A stretch of 37,998 bases of DNA. It comes from Sandarakinorhabdus oryzae. GTDB taxonomy: Bacteria > Pseudomonadota > Alphaproteobacteria > Sphingomonadales > Sphingomonadaceae. Positions 9,096-16,078 of this stretch are shown piece by piece. Below the pieces are notes generated by a model that was not told where the DNA came from, made no database searches, and saw only the letters and a list, made by a program, of their open reading frames with translations. The stretch is taken from assembly GCF_009733735.1 (NCBI RefSeq), contig NZ_WNJP01000009.1, positions 1 to 37,998 of the forward strand, written 5' to 3'. Position numbers and translations under genes: made by a program. Numbering within the stretch: position 1 is the first letter of the stretch; every line of letters starts with the position of its first letter.

Positions 9096-9926
9096 TCAAC
9101 GACGATAAAGGTCTTCGACATTCAGAAAGGCGCGCAGGCCCTCTGGCGTCGCATTGCGGATGGGATCGTCTGGCGGCGTCACCGGGCCGCGCCAGGCGGT
9201 GAGGCGCAGTGGCGTGGAGTTATACTCCGGCCGCGGATCCAGCACGTGCGGGCAATTGGCGATGACGATGATCACGTCCATCTCGGCGCGCAGCAGCACC
9301 TCGCGGCCAGGCGCGAACGGGCCCACAACGGGCGTGATGGTGCCATCGGCTTCGATGCGGGTGCCCTTGAACAGGGTGATCGCCGGGTGCACGTCGCGCC
9401 GGCCCAGGCCATGCTTGGCGGCGCCCAACAGGAAGCGGTCGCGCCCATTGGGATGCGCGCCGCTGTTGCGCCCGTCGCCATAACGCGCCGCATTGGTGGC
9501 CGCGTTCGACACGCCGCAGAAACAGTCATGGGTGCCGGCGCTGTCCTCGACGATGCTCATCAACACCCGGCCCATGTCCGACAGCAGCAGCTTGCCCGGC
9601 CCCAGATAGGCGTTCCATTGCACCTTCACCGTATCGGCCATGTTGAGCCGCTCGGTGGGCATTTCGGCGTTGAAGATCTGCACCGAAGCCGCGGCATCGC
9701 CGGCCTTGTCGATCAGGCGCAGGCGGGCGCCGCGCGGCAGGCGGCGGGTGGCGTAACCACCGGGCGCAACGGTTTCTTCCCACAACAAATCGTCGCCGCT
9801 CACGCCAGCCGGCAGATCATCGGCGACTGGCGGCAGGATCGGCATGGTTTCGACGCGGATGCTGCCTTGCGCGCGGGCATGTTCGCGCGCGGCCAGCGGA
9901 TCGGCAAGGGAAGGGGGCGCAGTCAT
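9096..9926 (-). CDS. DUF1989 protein (UAAP family), larger deiminase subunit
   Basis: A 276-residue paralogue of the next gene. It has an N-terminal extension of about 40 residues, then the DUF1989 core with AAASVQIFNAEMPTERLN, the Cys-containing THDCFCGVSNAATN, and IVIANCPHVLDPR near the end. The spacing of these motifs parallels the smaller paralogue, supporting a heteromeric enzyme. By analogy with characterised CgdAB it would act with its partner on carboxyguanidine. ATG 9926 overlaps the stop of the NikR-like gene by four bases. Role inferred from family and context; I see no broken residues. Confidence 0.85.
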   Translation of the reverse strand: MTAPPSLADPLAAREHARAQGSIRVETMPILPPVADDLPAGVSGDDLLWEETVAPGGYATRRLPRGARLRLIDKAGDAAASVQIFNAEMPTERLNMADTVKVQWNAYLGPGKLLLSDMGRVLMSIVEDSAGTHDCFCGVSNAATNAARYGDGRNSGAHPNGRDRFLLGAAKHGLGRRDVHPAITLFKGTRIEADGTITPVVGPFAPGREVLLRAEMDVIIVIANCPHVLDPRPEYNSTPLRLTAWRGPVTPPDDPIRNATPEGLRAFLNVEDLYRR

Positions 9927-10420
9927 GGCAGGCTCCGGTTGGCAGGTTCGCCCTGTTCATGCAGCGGCGGCAGCAGGGCGGTGGTGGTGACGAGTTCAAG
10001 CTGCTGCACGCCGCGCACCACGCGCAGCGCGTCGGCCAGCGCGCGCAGGCGCAGCGCTGGCCCCTGCACCAGCAGCACTTCCAGCGATTGGTCATCTTCC
10101 AGGAAGACGTGCTGAACCGAGATGACTTCCTTGATATACTCGGCCTCGATCTGCGCCAGCTGCTGGCGCACGCGGCCGCGATCGGCGCGATAGACCAACG
10201 TGATGGTGCCGGCGAACAGCGCCTGCGGGTGGGTGAGCGCCTCGTGCGCGGCCACGGCGTGGCTGATCAGCTCGGCAATCAGCTGCGAGCGCGAGGCGAG
10301 TGCGCGTTCCTGCAGCATCACGTCCAGCTTGTGCAGCAGACTGGCCGGCAAGCTCATGCTCAGCCGGGCGAGGCCGGCGACGGGCAGGGCCTCGACTTGG
10401 GTGCGGGCGACAGCCTTCAT
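9923..10420 (-). CDS. NikR-like ribbon-helix-helix regulator
   Basis: The 165-residue product has an N-terminal ribbon-helix-helix (LARLSMSLPASLLHKLDVML, then RSQLIAELISHAV) and a C-terminal ACT-like domain of the NikR type (ITLVYRADRG, then EYIKEVISVQHVFLEDDQ). In E. coli NikR nickel is held by His76, His87, His89 and Cys95. In my hand alignment His87 is kept (QHVF), but position 89 is Phe and position 95 is Ser, so nickel sensing is unlikely. It sits inside the operon, overlapping both neighbours by four bases, so it probably regulates nitrogen substrate use, perhaps sensing guanidine or a product. A candidate operator lies at 13144-13169. Confidence 0.8.
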   Translation of the reverse strand: MKAVARTQVEALPVAGLARLSMSLPASLLHKLDVMLQERALASRSQLIAELISHAVAAHEALTHPQALFAGTITLVYRADRGRVRQQLAQIEAEYIKEVISVQHVFLEDDQSLEVLLVQGPALRLRALADALRVVRGVQQLELVTTTALLPPLHEQGEPANRSLP

Positions 10421-11181
10421 GCGGCGGCCCCTTCCGTCTCTTCAGCCACCTCGTCGGCCTTGGGCCGCAGTTTCAGATCATAGGTGATGGTGGCGCCATA
10501 GCGATTGGGTTCGTGCGGATCCTGGCGCTGCTTGTCGAGCGCAATCACCCGCGTGCCCAGCGTGAAGGCCTCGCGGATATCGTGGGTGACCATCACGATC
10601 GTCAGCTGCTGCTCGCGCCACAGCCGGGCGATCAGCTTGTGCATGTCTGCCCTGATGCCGGGATCGAGCGCGCCGAACGGCTCATCGAGCAGCAGGATGC
10701 GCGGCTGCATCATCAGGGCCTGGGCAATGGCCAGGCGCTGCTGCATCCCGCCCGACATCTGCGCCGGATACTGGTTGGCCGCGCCTTCCAGGCCGACAGC
10801 GGCAAGCATGGCCAGTGCCTCCGCACGGGCAGCCTTGCGGCGGGCGCCGAACAGCCGGGCGAGCAGCGGCGCACCGGCAAAATCGCGGGCAATCATGACG
10901 TTGCCCAGCGCGGTGAGATGCGGGAACACCGAATAACGCTGGAAGACAACGCCGCGATCCGGGCCGCATTCCGGCGCCAGCGGTGCGCCATCCAGCGTGA
11001 TCACGCCCTTGGCCGGGGCTTCCTGACCGAGCAGCAGGCGCAGCAGGCTGGTCTTGCCGGCACCCGACGGGCCGATGATGGAGACGAACGCACCGGCCTC
11101 GATTTCCAGGTTCAGCCGTTCGAGGACGACATGGGCGCCATATTCCACCCAGACATTGCGGATTTCGAGCAGCGTCGTCAT
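10417..11181 (-). CDS. ABC importer ATPase (nitrate/taurine type)
   Basis: A 254-residue nucleotide-binding subunit. Walker A GPSGAGKT is at residues 37-44, followed by the Q-loop region VVFQRYSVFPHLTALGN, the signature MSGGMQQR, Walker B ILLLDEPFGALD and the switch His in VTHD. It resembles the SsuB/TauB/NrtD group that energises uptake of small nitrogen or sulfur compounds. The start is ATG 11181, overlapping the permease stop by four bases; a longer open frame upstream is an out-of-frame shadow of the permease gene. The context suggests import of guanidine, urea or a related compound. Confidence 0.93.
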   Translation of the reverse strand: MTTLLEIRNVWVEYGAHVVLERLNLEIEAGAFVSIIGPSGAGKTSLLRLLLGQEAPAKGVITLDGAPLAPECGPDRGVVFQRYSVFPHLTALGNVMIARDFAGAPLLARLFGARRKAARAEALAMLAAVGLEGAANQYPAQMSGGMQQRLAIAQALMMQPRILLLDEPFGALDPGIRADMHKLIARLWREQQLTIVMVTHDIREAFTLGTRVIALDKQRQDPHEPNRYGATITYDLKLRPKADEVAEETEGAAA

Positions 11182-11993
11182 CGCGCCGCTCCGCCTGCCC
11201 ACGGGAACAGCCGGCGGCCGGTGGCGACCAGCGCCATGTCGATCAGGATCGAAAGCAGCGCGATCCAGGCGACATAGGGGATGATGACGTCCATCGACAG
11301 ATAGCGGCGGACAAGGAAGATGCGGTAGCCCAGCCCCACGTCGGACGCGATGGCTTCGGCCGAAATCAGGAACACGAAGGCCGGCCCGATGGCGAGACGC
11401 GTCACCTCGATCAGCCGGGGCAGCGCCTGCGGCAGCGCCACGCGCAGGATGACCTGCCAACTGCTGGCGCCCAGCGTCTGCGCCTTGATGATCTGTTCGG
11501 TGGGCAGAGCGGCGACATGCCCGGCCAGATCGCGGATCATCACCGGCGCGACGCCGATGACGATCAGCGCCACTTTGGCGGTTTCGCCCAGGCCCAGCAT
11601 GATGAACAGGATCGGCAGCAGCGCCACTGGCGGGATCACCGCGATGCCGAGCACCAGCGGGCTGAAGGTGGCCCGTGCCGGCGGCAGCGCGCCGAGCAGC
11701 AGCCCGACGAGGAAGGCCATGGCCATGGCGATGCCCAGGCCCAGGCCCAGCCGCTCCAGGCTGGCGGCGGTGTCGGCCCAGAAGAGCAGGCTGCCCGAAA
11801 GCGGATCGGGCACCGTCGCCAGCGTCCACAGCGCCTTGGCCATGGCACCGGGCAGCGGCACGATGCGATCATTCGGATTGGCCGCATGGCGCACGGCGGC
11901 CGTGACCACATAGGCCAGCAGCAGCAGCACGACCGGAATCGTGCCCAGCGTCGCGGCTTCACGCCGGCCGATCTTGCGGCTTACCCAGCGCAT
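11178..11993 (-). CDS. ABC importer permease (SsuC/TauC type)
   Basis: A 271-residue inner-membrane protein with about six hydrophobic segments, the first being LGTIPVVLLLLAYVVTAAV. The cytoplasmic coupling loop that docks on the ATPase is recognisable (EQIIKAQTLGASSWQVILRV, the EAA-like motif, then ALPQALPRLIEV). This fits the binding-protein-dependent transport family of SsuC, TauC and NrtB. ATG 11993 is eight bases from the binding-protein stop, and its own stop overlaps the ATPase start. It forms the importer with the adjacent ATPase and lipoprotein. Confidence 0.92.
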   Translation of the reverse strand: MRWVSRKIGRREAATLGTIPVVLLLLAYVVTAAVRHAANPNDRIVPLPGAMAKALWTLATVPDPLSGSLLFWADTAASLERLGLGLGIAMAMAFLVGLLLGALPPARATFSPLVLGIAVIPPVALLPILFIMLGLGETAKVALIVIGVAPVMIRDLAGHVAALPTEQIIKAQTLGASSWQVILRVALPQALPRLIEVTRLAIGPAFVFLISAEAIASDVGLGYRIFLVRRYLSMDVIIPYVAWIALLSILIDMALVATGRRLFPWAGGAAR

Positions 11994-12000
11994 GGTGGCG

Positions 12001-13080
12001 TCACAGTTTCCCGTCAGCCGCTTGTCTCATGTAGCTGTCGTCAAAGCGCAGCGTCACGCGGGCGGCATCGCCCAGCGTCTTGCCGCCAGGGAAGCCGATG
12101 CCCACCGCATCGGGCGTTGCGGCGCCCTTGAACAGCCCGCGCGAGAAGGAGAAATCGCGCACGCGGTTCATGGTGGTGATGAGATCGGGGCTCCGGGCGG
12201 CGGCCACGGCGGCCTTGGGATCGGTGTAGAGGAAGGTGGTGGTGAGCTGCGCGTCGAACACCGCGGGCGTGGTGCCGGCCAGCTGCGCCATCGCGGCCCG
12301 CGCCGCCTTGCCAGCCGCATCCTGCCGCTGCATCAGCGCCATCGTCTCGTACCAGATGCCGGCCAGCGCTTTGCCCAGGTTGGGATTGGCCTTCAGCGTG
12401 GCGGTATCGACCACCAGCAGATCGATGATCTCGCCGGGAATATCGGCGGAGCTGAACAGCAGCTTCGCGCCCGGCTGCGCCTTGATCGCCGCAAGCTGCG
12501 GGTTCCAGGTGACGGCGGCCTGCACGTCGGGGCTGGCAAAGGCGGCGACGATATCGGCATCGGCGGTGTTGATGGTCTTGACGTCCTGCATCGCCATGCC
12601 GGCCTTTTCCAGCGCGCGCGCCAGCAGATAGTGCGAGACGGACAGCTCGACGAGGTTGATCGGCTTGCCCTTCAGGCTGGCGATGCTGGCGGCGCCCTTG
12701 GCGACCAGGCCATCATTGCCGTTGGAATAATCGCCGATGATGATGGCGCTCGTGTCCTTGCCGGCGGCGGCCGGGATGGTGAGCGCGTCCATGTTGGCGA
12801 CCGTCACGCCGTCCAGCTTGCCGGCGGTGAACTGGTTCACCGATTCGGCATAGTCATTGACCTGCACGACATTGATCTTCAGGCCATATTTGTCGGCCCA
12901 TTTCTTCACGATGCCGGCCTGCGCCGCATAGGGCCACGGCATCCAGCCGGCATAGATCGACCAGCCGATGCTGAACTCGCTGCGCTTGGCCGCTGGCTTG
13001 TCGCCGCCGCCGCAGCCGCTGGCCAGCAGCAGCGTGGCCACGCCCAGCAGCCCGATGATGCGATTGAGGAATTGGCGCAC
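12001..13080 (-). CDS. ABC transporter substrate-binding lipoprotein
   Basis: A 359-residue periplasmic binding protein of the nitrate/sulfonate/taurine (NMT1/SsuA-like) type. It opens with a lipoprotein signal (RQFLNRIIGLLGVATLLLAS, then GCGGGD); the Cys of SGC would be lipidated. The mature part has the typical beginning EFSIGWSIYAGWMPWPYA and the ITLVxxNDYAES-like segment NVVQVNDYAESVNQFTAGK. I chose GTG 13080: it places the signal peptide at the N-terminus and has GGGG upstream. The frame is open further, but those residues are Arg/Pro-rich and unlike a leader. It is the first gene of the operon; ligand not provable from sequence, guanidine or urea-like by context. Confidence 0.9.
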   Translation of the reverse strand: MRQFLNRIIGLLGVATLLLASGCGGGDKPAAKRSEFSIGWSIYAGWMPWPYAAQAGIVKKWADKYGLKINVVQVNDYAESVNQFTAGKLDGVTVANMDALTIPAAAGKDTSAIIIGDYSNGNDGLVAKGAASIASLKGKPINLVELSVSHYLLARALEKAGMAMQDVKTINTADADIVAAFASPDVQAAVTWNPQLAAIKAQPGAKLLFSSADIPGEIIDLLVVDTATLKANPNLGKALAGIWYETMALMQRQDAAGKAARAAMAQLAGTTPAVFDAQLTTTFLYTDPKAAVAAARSPDLITTMNRVRDFSFSRGLFKGAATPDAVGIGFPGGKTLGDAARVTLRFDDSYMRQAADGKL

Positions 13081-13143
13081 GCTGAAGTCCCCGAAAAATG
13101 CTCGCCGCACCAGACAGGCCGCCGGCCAAGCCGGCAAGGGCAA

Positions 13144-13169
13144 TATTACGTATGTCGCTTTTGGTAATA
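13144..13169. promoter_or_regulatory. Perfect dyad TATTAC-N14-GTAATA, candidate operator
   Basis: A perfect six-base inverted repeat with half-sites 20 bases apart lies 64 bases upstream of the binding-protein start. On the minus strand it covers a TAATAT hexamer that could be the -10 box of the operon. NikR-type regulators bind widely spaced dyads (E. coli: 6-N16-6), and the operon encodes a NikR-like protein, so this is its most plausible operator. The sequence of the dyad is observed; the link to the regulator is inferred. Confidence 0.45.
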
Positions 13170-13208
13170 CCGGCTGGCCCGGCGCGTGACGGCGATTCAG
13201 CGCCAGCC

Positions 13209-13236
13209 TTGCGCTTTTCCGGCCCGTCACTTAGGG
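13209..13236 (+). promoter_or_regulatory. Possible tRNA-Pro promoter
   Basis: TTGCGC and TTAGGG are separated by 16 bases and end 12 bases before the tRNA. The match to the sigma-70 consensus is only fair in the -10 box. Confidence 0.25.
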
Positions 13237-13248
13237 CAGGCGCTGCGT

Positions 13249-13325
13249 CGGGGAGTGGCGCAGTCTGGTAGCGCATCTGCTTTGGGAGCAGAGGGCCGCA
13301 GGTTCGAATCCTGTCTCCCCGACCA
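13249..13325 (+). tRNA. tRNA-Pro (anticodon TGG)
   Basis: A 77-base cloverleaf. The acceptor arm CGGGGAG pairs with CTCCCCG, the anticodon stem TCTGC/GCAGA encloses the loop TTTGGGA (anticodon TGG), the T-arm is GCAGG-TTCGAAT-CCTGT, the discriminator is A and CCA is encoded. Its 3' end is the insertion site of the island that follows, and the gene is kept intact by the left copy of the att repeat. Confidence 0.97.
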
Positions 13326-13326
13326 T
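13308..13326 (+). repeat. attL core (tRNA-Pro 3' end)
   Basis: ATCCTGTCTCCCCGACCAT, the T-arm 3' strand and acceptor end of the tRNA plus one base. It is identical to 34762-34780 at the other end of the island; 18 of its 19 bases recur at 34823-34840. Confidence 0.9.
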
Positions 13327-13379
13327 AATTCAATAAAATAGTAAAATCAGTAGCTTAGGCTGTATAGGGCGTCACTCGA

Positions 13380-13412
13380 CGTAACAGTCTGACGTAACAG
13401 TCAGCGTAACAC
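13380..13412 (+). repeat. Left arm-type integrase sites (three CGTAACA repeats)
   Basis: CGTAACAG at 13380 and 13393 and CGTAACAC at 13405 are direct repeats spaced 13 and 12 bases. The same word occurs three times inside the right end in the same orientation. The arrangement resembles arm-type binding sites of lambda-family tyrosine recombinases. Confidence 0.65.
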
Positions 13413-13511
13413 CGGGGTGGTGCTATTAGCCCTGAGAACACCGTCTCGATGAGCATTCTGATAGCGTTGGTGACAGTGTGATGGGGCGCTGTGCCTTGAC
13501 AGGCGCGCGAT

Positions 13512-14375
13512 ATGTGGGCTGCGTTCACGAGCGTAATCGCCGCCGGTTCGCAGATTGATCCGGTGCTCCGCGCCCCTAGGCTCGCCAGTCTGCAAAAAGG
13601 GAAATTAGTGCACCACAAAATGGGCAGCTGGCCGGTCGAACAGCGCGATCGACAACTCCTTGCTATATTAGGAAAAACGCGCTTGAGGGGCAGGGTCTCT
13701 GTGCTACTGAAACAGAGGGAGATTGAACCCCTCGTAGTGTATACTTCCTTGAACGATTTCATACTCAAGCTTGGAACGCAGCAACAGACCAGCAGACCTA
13801 AGGTTCCCAGGTGGAGAGACCTAAGCCCGTGGATGAGAGTCCAGCTTGGTCATATGACGATTTCCGAGTTTCAGGGTTGGGCCTTCACAGTTCACTTCGA
13901 GGATAACCTGCTCCGGGCTATCGAGGCTCGCACCGATAGGGCAGACTACATTCGCCGTCGCTTCACCAACGAGCTCGGGAAGGTATTTGACGTTGCTCCG
14001 GCATATTATCTGGTGACCGAACTGCACGACAGCCATGGGAAACCAGTCCATCCCCACATCCACGGTGGTATCGAGATCGAAGGCGTCGCCGAAGCTTATG
14101 TCCGGCATGCTATCCGTCGGGCGGCTGGCCATGACATGGATCGAGGGCCGGGCAAGCATAATGCTTACCTCGGTGAAAAGCCCTACGGTCGTGTCGAGAA
14201 GTGGGGCAAATATGTCTGCAAGGGTCTTCGGCGCAAAGCACCGCTAGGCTGGGAGAAGCGGCATTCGATGTCGAACCAGCTCAACGGCGCAGCGCGTGAT
14301 TTTTGGGAGTTCATCTCGGAAACGGCAACCACAGAGATTGACCGGCGAAAGGGCGGAGCAAAGATAGTGGCCTGA
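13512..14375 (+). CDS. HUH-type Rep/relaxase-like protein
   Basis: The 287-residue product has the marks of a HUH endonuclease, which nicks DNA through a Tyr to start rolling-circle replication or transfer. There is a beta-strand motif AFTVHFED near residue 117, the metal-binding HUH within HPHIHGG (His182-Ile-His184, preceded by His180), and a Tyr motif KYVCKG with Tyr234 and Lys237 (YxxK). The first 110 residues are of unknown type, and the start is uncertain: ATG 13512 gives the longest frame, ATG 13620 is possible. It is the first gene inside the island, close to the att site, which suits a replication or mobilisation role. Function inferred from motifs only. Confidence 0.6.
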   Translation: MWAAFTSVIAAGSQIDPVLRAPRLASLQKGKLVHHKMGSWPVEQRDRQLLAILGKTRLRGRVSVLLKQREIEPLVVYTSLNDFILKLGTQQQTSRPKVPRWRDLSPWMRVQLGHMTISEFQGWAFTVHFEDNLLRAIEARTDRADYIRRRFTNELGKVFDVAPAYYLVTELHDSHGKPVHPHIHGGIEIEGVAEAYVRHAIRRAAGHDMDRGPGKHNAYLGEKPYGRVEKWGKYVCKGLRRKAPLGWEKRHSMSNQLNGAARDFWEFISETATTEIDRRKGGAKIVA

Positions 14376-14448
14376 GGGCGCCACAGAGCGCCTATGGCGC
14401 GGTTTGGAAGAACTTTGGCCACCCACGCTCTCTGAAGGCCTGACGCGC

Positions 14449-14466
14449 TGTCAGAGCGTCCTGACA
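14449..14466. promoter_or_regulatory. Inverted repeat TGTCAG-N6-CTGACA
   Basis: A perfect six-base dyad in the 234-base gap upstream of the GHKL ATPase gene. It uses the same hexamers, in the opposite order, as the dyad at 14576. It may be an operator for a dimeric regulator or part of a terminator for the HUH gene; there is no T-run after it. Confidence 0.35.
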
Positions 14467-14575
14467 CGCCTGAACGGGACGCCGCGCACGAAATTTCACT
14501 CACTCCAGTTGCCGGTTCGCCAGGATATATATAACCATCTGAATGTAAGGGGTGTTTCGAAAACTTAGAAAGATG

Positions 14576-14593
14576 CTGACACAATTCTGTCAG
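14576..14593. promoter_or_regulatory. Inverted repeat CTGACA-N6-TGTCAG
   Basis: A perfect six-base dyad ending five bases before the Shine-Dalgarno of the first defence gene. It could act as an operator or as an mRNA hairpin limiting translation of the system. Confidence 0.4.
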
Positions 14594-14609
14594 AGTTGAG
14601 GGGGGTGCG

Positions 14610-16073
14610 TTGAGAACTGAGAATGTGTCGCCGCGTGCGTCCATGCTGATAGAAAGCATGCGTGATCTCGGTTATTCGCTAGAGACGGCCTTGGCTGATA
14701 TCATTGATAATTCCATCGCAGCCAACGCAGATTCAATCGATATATTTACCGATCCTTCGGATGAAACACCTCGTATTGCCATCGTCGACAACGGCTGCGG
14801 GATGACAGAAGCTGAACTGCTCGACGCCATGCGTGCGGGCAGCCAGAACCCTCTCTCTTCCCGAAAAGCGAATGACCTTGGAAGATTTGGCCTTGGACTC
14901 AAAACTGCTTCCTTTTCGCAGTGCCGCCGGCTGAGCGTCATCACGAGGCGGGATGACAAGATGTCCGCAGCCATCTGGGACCTTGATCACGTTGCAAAGA
15001 CTGATCGATGGGAAGTGCTGATGCCACCCGATCCGTCAGCGTTGCCGTTGGCTTCAAGGCTGATCGGAAACGGCACGATCGTGATCTGGGAGCAGATGGA
15101 CCGCCTTCACGGTGGCCTTGGAACTGGGCTGCTGGTTCGACGACTGAGCGAAGCCGCAAGCCACCTCGAGCTTGTCTTTCACCGCTTCCTGAGCGGTGAG
15201 GTTGGACAGCGGAAGGTCAGGATTTCCCTGAACAACACGCCACTCAGACCTCTGGATCCTTTCGCTTCCACACTCAAGGCGACACAGAGGCTCGAACCCG
15301 AGATTCTAGCGGTCAATGGTCATCCGGTGACAATTCAGGCGTTCACACTGCCTCATTTCAGCAAGATAGAATCCAAGGAAGAATGGGAAAGATTGGCAGG
15401 TGAAGCAGGACACCTGAGAAATCAGGGCTTCTATCTGTATCGCGAACGGCGCCTGATCATCTGGGGGACCTGGTTCGGCCTTGCTCGTCACCGTCCACTG
15501 ACCAATCTGTCGCGCGTTAGGATCGATATGCCAAAGGAGCTCGATCCCGAATGGAAGATCGACGTCAAGAAGGCATCTGCGCAGCCGCCTGCCATACTGC
15601 GCGAACGGTTACGGCAACTGGTTGAGAAGATCGGGGCCAGCTCGAAGCGAGTCTATACACACAAGGGCAAGAAACTGAATATCGATGGCCGACTTGATGT
15701 CTGGAGCCGTGTTCAGGACAAAGGCGAAATAAAGTATCATTTCAACAAGGAACATCCGTCCTTCCAATCCTTGGTAGACGGTTTGCCCGATGCCCAGAGG
15801 TCGCGCTTGATTGCGCTCGTGGAGCTGATGGAATCCATGCTTCCGTTCGACTCCATATTTGCTGACAGAGGGGGTGACCCCAAGGCAATTGTCACGAACG
15901 GTGTCGCAGATGAAAGCTTGGCCCTACTTGCCCGCGATACGTATCTGCAACTCAACGGTGCCAGCGACAGGTCGGCCAAGATCCTCGACATGATGGCGAT
16001 GTGTGAACCGTTTTCGCTTCGGTGGCAGGACACCTTGAGCATGCTCAAGACAGCATTTTCGTGGGAGTCGTGA
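14610..16073 (+). CDS. MutL/MORC-like GHKL ATPase of a defence operon
   Basis: A 487-residue ATPase of the GHKL (gyrase, Hsp90, histidine kinase, MutL) superfamily. Visible motifs: N-box ALADIIDNSIAANA (residues 28-40), G1 IVDNGCGM (58-65) and G2 LGRFGLGLKTAS (90-101). The N-box position that is the catalytic Glu in MutL reads as Asp30 here. Prokaryotic relatives of MORC/MutL in restriction-like operons with Z1 proteins were described by Iyer, Abhiman and Aravind. They are thought to clamp or remodel DNA. The start is a TTG at 14610 preceded by a strong GAGGGGGG; no ATG fits as well. First gene of the module; the next gene follows within six bases. Confidence 0.88.
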   Translation: MRTENVSPRASMLIESMRDLGYSLETALADIIDNSIAANADSIDIFTDPSDETPRIAIVDNGCGMTEAELLDAMRAGSQNPLSSRKANDLGRFGLGLKTASFSQCRRLSVITRRDDKMSAAIWDLDHVAKTDRWEVLMPPDPSALPLASRLIGNGTIVIWEQMDRLHGGLGTGLLVRRLSEAASHLELVFHRFLSGEVGQRKVRISLNNTPLRPLDPFASTLKATQRLEPEILAVNGHPVTIQAFTLPHFSKIESKEEWERLAGEAGHLRNQGFYLYRERRLIIWGTWFGLARHRPLTNLSRVRIDMPKELDPEWKIDVKKASAQPPAILRERLRQLVEKIGASSKRVYTHKGKKLNIDGRLDVWSRVQDKGEIKYHFNKEHPSFQSLVDGLPDAQRSRLIALVELMESMLPFDSIFADRGGDPKAIVTNGVADESLALLARDTYLQLNGASDRSAKILDMMAMCEPFSLRWQDTLSMLKTAFSWES

Positions 16074-16078
16074 CGGCG

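Noticed and set aside
9923-10420. True NikR nickel regulator
   Set aside because: Two of the nickel ligands appear replaced and no nickel genes are nearby.
13081-13248. Guanidine riboswitch ahead of the operon
   Set aside because: I looked for the guanidine-I conserved stretches and for paired ACGR-loop hairpins on the minus strand. Only scattered partial words (CAAAAGC, GACGGG) occur, without the right helices.
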